DNA of 9,711 nucleotides from Bacillota bacterium. Lineage in GTDB: Bacteria > Bacillota > Clostridia > Peptostreptococcales > Acidaminobacteraceae. Numbering within the stretch: the first letter of the stretch is position 1; each line of letters opens with the position of its first letter. A model generated the notes under the pieces. The model saw nothing but the letters and a program-made list of their open reading frames with translations. It was not told the origin of the DNA and searched no databases. Both the position numbers and the translations under genes were made by a program. The stretch spans positions 1 to 9,711 of the forward strand of contig JAUMXJ010000027.1 of assembly GCA_030529205.1 (NCBI GenBank), read 5' to 3'. Shown one piece after another: positions 6,624-9,711 of this stretch.

Positions 6624-8116
6624 TTTTTTCCGGTTTGACCTTTCTGTTTTACTTCCTTCCGCTGACGCTGCTCCTCTACTTCTCCGCGCCGAACCTCAAG
6701 CTGAAAAACCTCGTCCTGCTGGTGTCCTCGATGATTTTCTACGCGTGGGGAGAGCCGATCTACATCATTCTCATGGTGGTTTCTTCCCTTAACGACTATC
6801 TCTTTTCCAATCTCATCCAAAATTACAGAGACAGACACCCTCGCGTCGAAAAATCCGAATCCGCACCGGTCGGTGCACATTCTCCCGTCCGTCGTTCCTC
6901 TGCGTTCCGCCCCCGCCCCGACCGCCTCTACTTTCTCCTGTCCGTCATCATCAACCTGGCGCTCCTCGGCGTCTTCAAATACACCGACTTCCTGATCGGC
7001 ACGCTCAACTCCCTCACCGGACTCCAAATCGACCCGCTCGGGCTGCCTCTGCCGATCGGAATCAGCTTCTACACATTCCAGACCATGTCCTACAGCATCG
7101 ACGTGTACCTGGGAAGAATCCGCGCCCAAAAGAATTTCCTGACGCTGGCGACCTATGTCTGCCTCTTCCCCCAGCTCATCGCCGGACCGATTGTGCGCTA
7201 CAAGACGATTGAAGAAGAGCTCACGAATCGCCGAAGCACCCTCACCGATGTGGCGGACGGCATGCGCAGATTTATCATCGGACTCGCCAAAAAAGTCCTC
7301 ATCGCAAACACCATGGGCGTCATCGTCGACCGCATTTTCGTCCCCGGCGGCATTCCGACCCATGCCCCCGTACTATGGCTTGCCGCCGTCGCCTACACCT
7401 TCCAGATTTACTTCGACTTTTCCGGTTACAGCGACATGGCGATCGGTCTCGGACGCGTCTTCGGATTCCATTTCCTCGAAAACTTCCGATACCCCTACAT
7501 GTCCGCGAGCATGACCGACTTCTGGAGAAGGTGGCACATCTCGCTCGGCACCTGGTTCCGCGACTATGTCTACATCCCCCTCGGAGGCAACCGAAGACAT
7601 CAGATCCTCAATATCGCCGTCGTCTGGTTTCTCACGGGCATGTGGCACGGCGCCTACCTCAACTACATCCTCTGGGGACTCTTCCACGGCTTCTTCCTCA
7701 CCGCGGAAAAGCTGCTGAACGGCAGAATCAAACTTCCTTACATTCTGAAGCGCGTCCTGACCATGTTCCTCGTCGTAGTCGGCTTCACCATCTTCCGCCT
7801 CGAGAACATGGAGACCCTCGCGGAAGTCCTCGGAAACATGTTCCGCTTCACGTCGCTCACATCACGCGCTTTCATTTTGGAGTACAACAATATCCTATAT
7901 GCCCTCCCGATGCTCCTCGTCGCATGCATCGCCTCCGTCTCTTGGAGGGAACTCCCCTATCTCCGAAAACGCAAAAACCCGCCGCACTCCCTCTTGCGTT
8001 ACGGCGGGATGTTCGGAAGCCTTTTCCGCGACTCCCTGCTTCTCATTCTCTTCGGACTTTCCGTCGTGAGTATCGTAGGGTCCGGATTCAACCCGTTTAT
8101 CTACTTTCGATTCTAG
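6620..8116 (+). CDS. MBOAT-family (AlgI-like) membrane O-acyltransferase
   Basis: This 498-residue multispanning membrane protein is expected to take acyl groups, probably acetyl, from a cytoplasmic donor and hand them across the membrane to its DHHW partner for glycan O-acylation. Family marks: LFPQLIAGPIVRY (from about 182), YFDFSGYSDMAIGLGRVFGF (about 265-285), FWRRWHISLGTWFRDYVYIP with H306, and WFLTGMWHGA with H343, the invariant MBOAT histidine. The C-terminus GFNPFIYFRF is the usual AlgI-type ending. Length is normal. The loop at about residues 71-103 is extended and rich in Arg, Pro and Ser. It is translationally coupled to the upstream gene (ATGA, strong ribosome site) and shares its promoter. 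It ends 13 bases before the convergent HD gene. No alginate or teichoic acid genes are present, so the substrate cannot be named. Confidence 0.95.
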   Translation: MIFSGLTFLFYFLPLTLLLYFSAPNLKLKNLVLLVSSMIFYAWGEPIYIILMVVSSLNDYLFSNLIQNYRDRHPRVEKSESAPVGAHSPVRRSSAFRPRPDRLYFLLSVIINLALLGVFKYTDFLIGTLNSLTGLQIDPLGLPLPIGISFYTFQTMSYSIDVYLGRIRAQKNFLTLATYVCLFPQLIAGPIVRYKTIEEELTNRRSTLTDVADGMRRFIIGLAKKVLIANTMGVIVDRIFVPGGIPTHAPVLWLAAVAYTFQIYFDFSGYSDMAIGLGRVFGFHFLENFRYPYMSASMTDFWRRWHISLGTWFRDYVYIPLGGNRRHQILNIAVVWFLTGMWHGAYLNYILWGLFHGFFLTAEKLLNGRIKLPYILKRVLTMFLVVVGFTIFRLENMETLAEVLGNMFRFTSLTSRAFILEYNNILYALPMLLVACIASVSWRELPYLRKRKNPPHSLLRYGGMFGSLFRDSLLLILFGLSVVSIVGSGFNPFIYFRF

Positions 8117-8120
8117 GATT

Positions 8121-8135
8121 ATGTAAAAATTACAT
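8121..8135. repeat. Short AT-rich inverted repeat at convergent gene junction
   Basis: ATGTAA and TTACAT form a perfect 6-bp stem with an AAA loop, beginning five bases after the MBOAT stop and overlapping the stop codon of the HD gene (8130-8132). The stem has a single G-C pair and no T-run follows on either strand, so it is a poor intrinsic terminator. No better terminator for either gene is visible. Confidence 0.4.
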
Positions 8136-9711
8136 CAAAGCAGAACGAAACAATGAATACGCAAATTTCGTGATATCGATTTCTTTATTTTGATTGCTTC
8201 TTTTATGATAGATATAAAAAAATTTATCCCGCGCTTTTTCCTTGGCGTGCAAAGAGGAAGTAATTTGACTGAAATGAACCAAGCGGATCCCTGATTCTTT
8301 CTCCTGCTTGTTATATTGCAACGCAATCTTCAATTCATTAAAATCAGGTTTCGCAAAACCGCTCATAAATTGAGAACTCTCCAAAATAACGAAGCTGCAA
8401 GGAAATCCATGTTCCGACGCAAGTTTTTGTAGTATTTCCATTATCGCCAACATACGCTTTCTGGGTCTGATCAACTGTTCAAACCCCTGTTTGCTACGCA
8501 TCTCTTCAGAGTTTTCAATATTGCTCATTTCGTTACGAAAACGCTCAATCAAATTATTATCTAAAAACCATTTGTCCGTGCTTTTGGACACATAGCTGCA
8601 AATCTGACTCAGTGTCTCTTCAAGATTTGAAATCACTGAACCACTGTCAGCAATGGACAAAATATGGGATTTGTATTCCGTTTCCGACTTCCAAATTGGA
8701 CGTCTTCTTTCTGTACGTTCGAAATACTCAGAACTCATCGGGCTTTCAAACACATTTTTCATAAAGAAGATAATATCATCATCACAAAGAAGCCTCATTC
8801 GAATTTTTCCAAACCGTTCATGTTTAAAGGAGACTCCCTGATTACTTAATGTTTCCTGCGAAAACAACTTGCCGAAACCGAACTTTTGAAATTCGCTGTT
8901 GATATTTGTAATGATATTTTTCAGTAAATATGATTCATACAATACACTGGGATGGGATTGAATCCATTTACGTTCAGAATCATGAGCATAAATTACATTT
9001 TCAATTACACTGATTGCATTTTTATTGTATGCAATCTCGTACTTTCCATGAGCATTTTTGACAATTACAAGAGAGCCAAGCAATCTCACATAATCGATAT
9101 TGACGGTATCAAACCCTGAAGAATGTGCATCTCGAATTAAATAGTCCAACTTATCCACATCAATGACTTTTGAATTAAGCAAAGAAATAAAACAGTTTTT
9201 AATCTGATGCAACTCATCGCAGTTTTTACTATACTGATATCCGACAATACATCTGACGAAAAACTCTTTCAATTCATCATCAATCAAAAACTCACTAAAC
9301 TCTGTAATACCAATAATCGCGCTCATTATTTCATGTGGTGCCGCGACCAAGCTTTGATATTTCTCAATATCATGATCAAACACCGGGCTCTTCAAAAGAT
9401 CCGAGAGCTTTTGATGTAACTGCGTATACTTTTGCTGCTCATCCAAATAGAATATTTCACCCGTATGGGAAAACGGTGCATGTCCCACATCATGCAATAA
9501 ACAAGCAATCTCAAATACAGAGCATAGATTGGAAATAACGCCCTTCTCAAAATTTTGAAACAATACATTGGAATTACTACGAAGAAAATCAATCGCTATC
9601 TTGCCTAAATGATAAACGCCCAAAGAATGGACAAAACGATTATGTAAAGTTGAAGGATATAAAGGCGTATAACCGGTTTGGAGTATCCTTCTTAGTCTCT
9701 GAAAAGACGAA
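8130..9711 (-). CDS. HD-superfamily phosphohydrolase (dNTPase-like), N-terminus outside window
   Basis: The frame is open to the right edge and gives 526 visible residues. A TTG at 9623 is not the true start, because family residues continue upstream of it: FQRLRRI at visible residues 3-9 and RFVHSLGVYHL at 25-35. The metal-binding HD set is intact: H28, H73-D74 (LLHDVGHAPFSH), H126 (PHEIMSAI) and D186 or D189 in VDKLDYLIRD, matching COG1078-type HD phosphohydrolases, some of which hydrolyse dNTPs. Only a few residues, perhaps 10-30, should be missing. The C-terminal half (about 260-526) resembles nothing I can name beyond a charged, helix-rich sequence. Base composition and codon use differ sharply from the four genes to the left: it is AT-rich and uses TTA and TCA freely, which suggests horizontal acquisition. 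Substrate and role (nucleotide pool control, defence) are not shown by the sequence. Confidence 0.85.
   Translation of the reverse strand, partial: SSFQRLRRILQTGYTPLYPSTLHNRFVHSLGVYHLGKIAIDFLRSNSNVLFQNFEKGVISNLCSVFEIACLLHDVGHAPFSHTGEIFYLDEQQKYTQLHQKLSDLLKSPVFDHDIEKYQSLVAAPHEIMSAIIGITEFSEFLIDDELKEFFVRCIVGYQYSKNCDELHQIKNCFISLLNSKVIDVDKLDYLIRDAHSSGFDTVNIDYVRLLGSLVIVKNAHGKYEIAYNKNAISVIENVIYAHDSERKWIQSHPSVLYESYLLKNIITNINSEFQKFGFGKLFSQETLSNQGVSFKHERFGKIRMRLLCDDDIIFFMKNVFESPMSSEYFERTERRRPIWKSETEYKSHILSIADSGSVISNLEETLSQICSYVSKSTDKWFLDNNLIERFRNEMSNIENSEEMRSKQGFEQLIRPRKRMLAIMEILQKLASEHGFPCSFVILESSQFMSGFAKPDFNELKIALQYNKQEKESGIRLVHFSQITSSLHAKEKARDKFFYIYHKRSNQNKEIDITKFAYSLFRSALM

Noticed and set aside
6464..7363. 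299-codon minus-strand open frame rich in Glu/Asp/Gly
   Set aside because: It is a shadow of the MBOAT gene; its acidic composition is the antisense of a C-ending-codon membrane protein.
8121..8135. Bidirectional intrinsic terminator at the convergent junction
   Set aside because: The 6-bp stem has one G-C pair and neither strand has a following T-run.
7155..8193. Overlapping plus-strand frames inside the MBOAT gene (7155-7514, 7375-8193)
   Set aside because: They are Arg/His/Pro/Ser-rich out-of-frame readings of a gene with clear family motifs and show no independent start signals.
9621..9623. TTG at 9623 as start of the HD protein
   Set aside because: Conserved family residues (FQRLRRI, RFVHS) continue in frame upstream to the window edge, so the gene is truncated by the window.

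Overview
The window reads as a chromosomal segment of a Gram-positive anaerobe-type bacterium, most likely Bacillota and probably Clostridia. The basis is an addB-addA operon in the Bacillus/Clostridium order, paired with a DHHW + MBOAT polysaccharide O-acylation pair of the kind common in Clostridia. I cannot resolve the genus. Sampled 60-base blocks of the first 8.1 kb are near 55% GC; the last 1.6 kb is far more AT-rich (about 23-43% in sampled blocks).

Layout. Bases 1-5174 (minus strand) hold addB followed by addA, which encode the two subunits of the AddAB helicase-nuclease for double-strand break repair and degradation of linear DNA. addA runs off the left edge, so only its N-terminal ~627 residues are visible. 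A 123-bp divergent intergenic region (5175-5297) carries two candidate promoters pointing outward. Each is placed so that the predicted first transcribed base falls at, or within a base of, the ATG, with no Shine-Dalgarno sequence. Bases 5298-8116 (plus strand) hold a two-gene operon: a membrane-anchored DHHW-family SGNH-like protein, then an MBOAT (AlgI-like) acyltransferase, overlapping by 4 bases (ATGA). The pair is expected to move acyl (probably acetyl) groups across the membrane onto an exported glycan whose identity the window does not reveal. Bases 8130-9711 (minus strand, convergent) hold a 5'-truncated, AT-rich HD-superfamily phosphohydrolase gene with different codon use, probably horizontally acquired; it may be the edge of an accessory region continuing to the right.

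No RNA genes, insertion sequences, CRISPR arrays or convincing terminators were seen. The long antisense open frames are shadows: the first four genes almost never use TTA, CTA or TCA codons, so the exactly opposite frame stays open. I see no clearly undescribed multi-gene system. The best leads are the paired leaderless-type promoters and the AT-rich HD protein with an unassigned C-terminal half.
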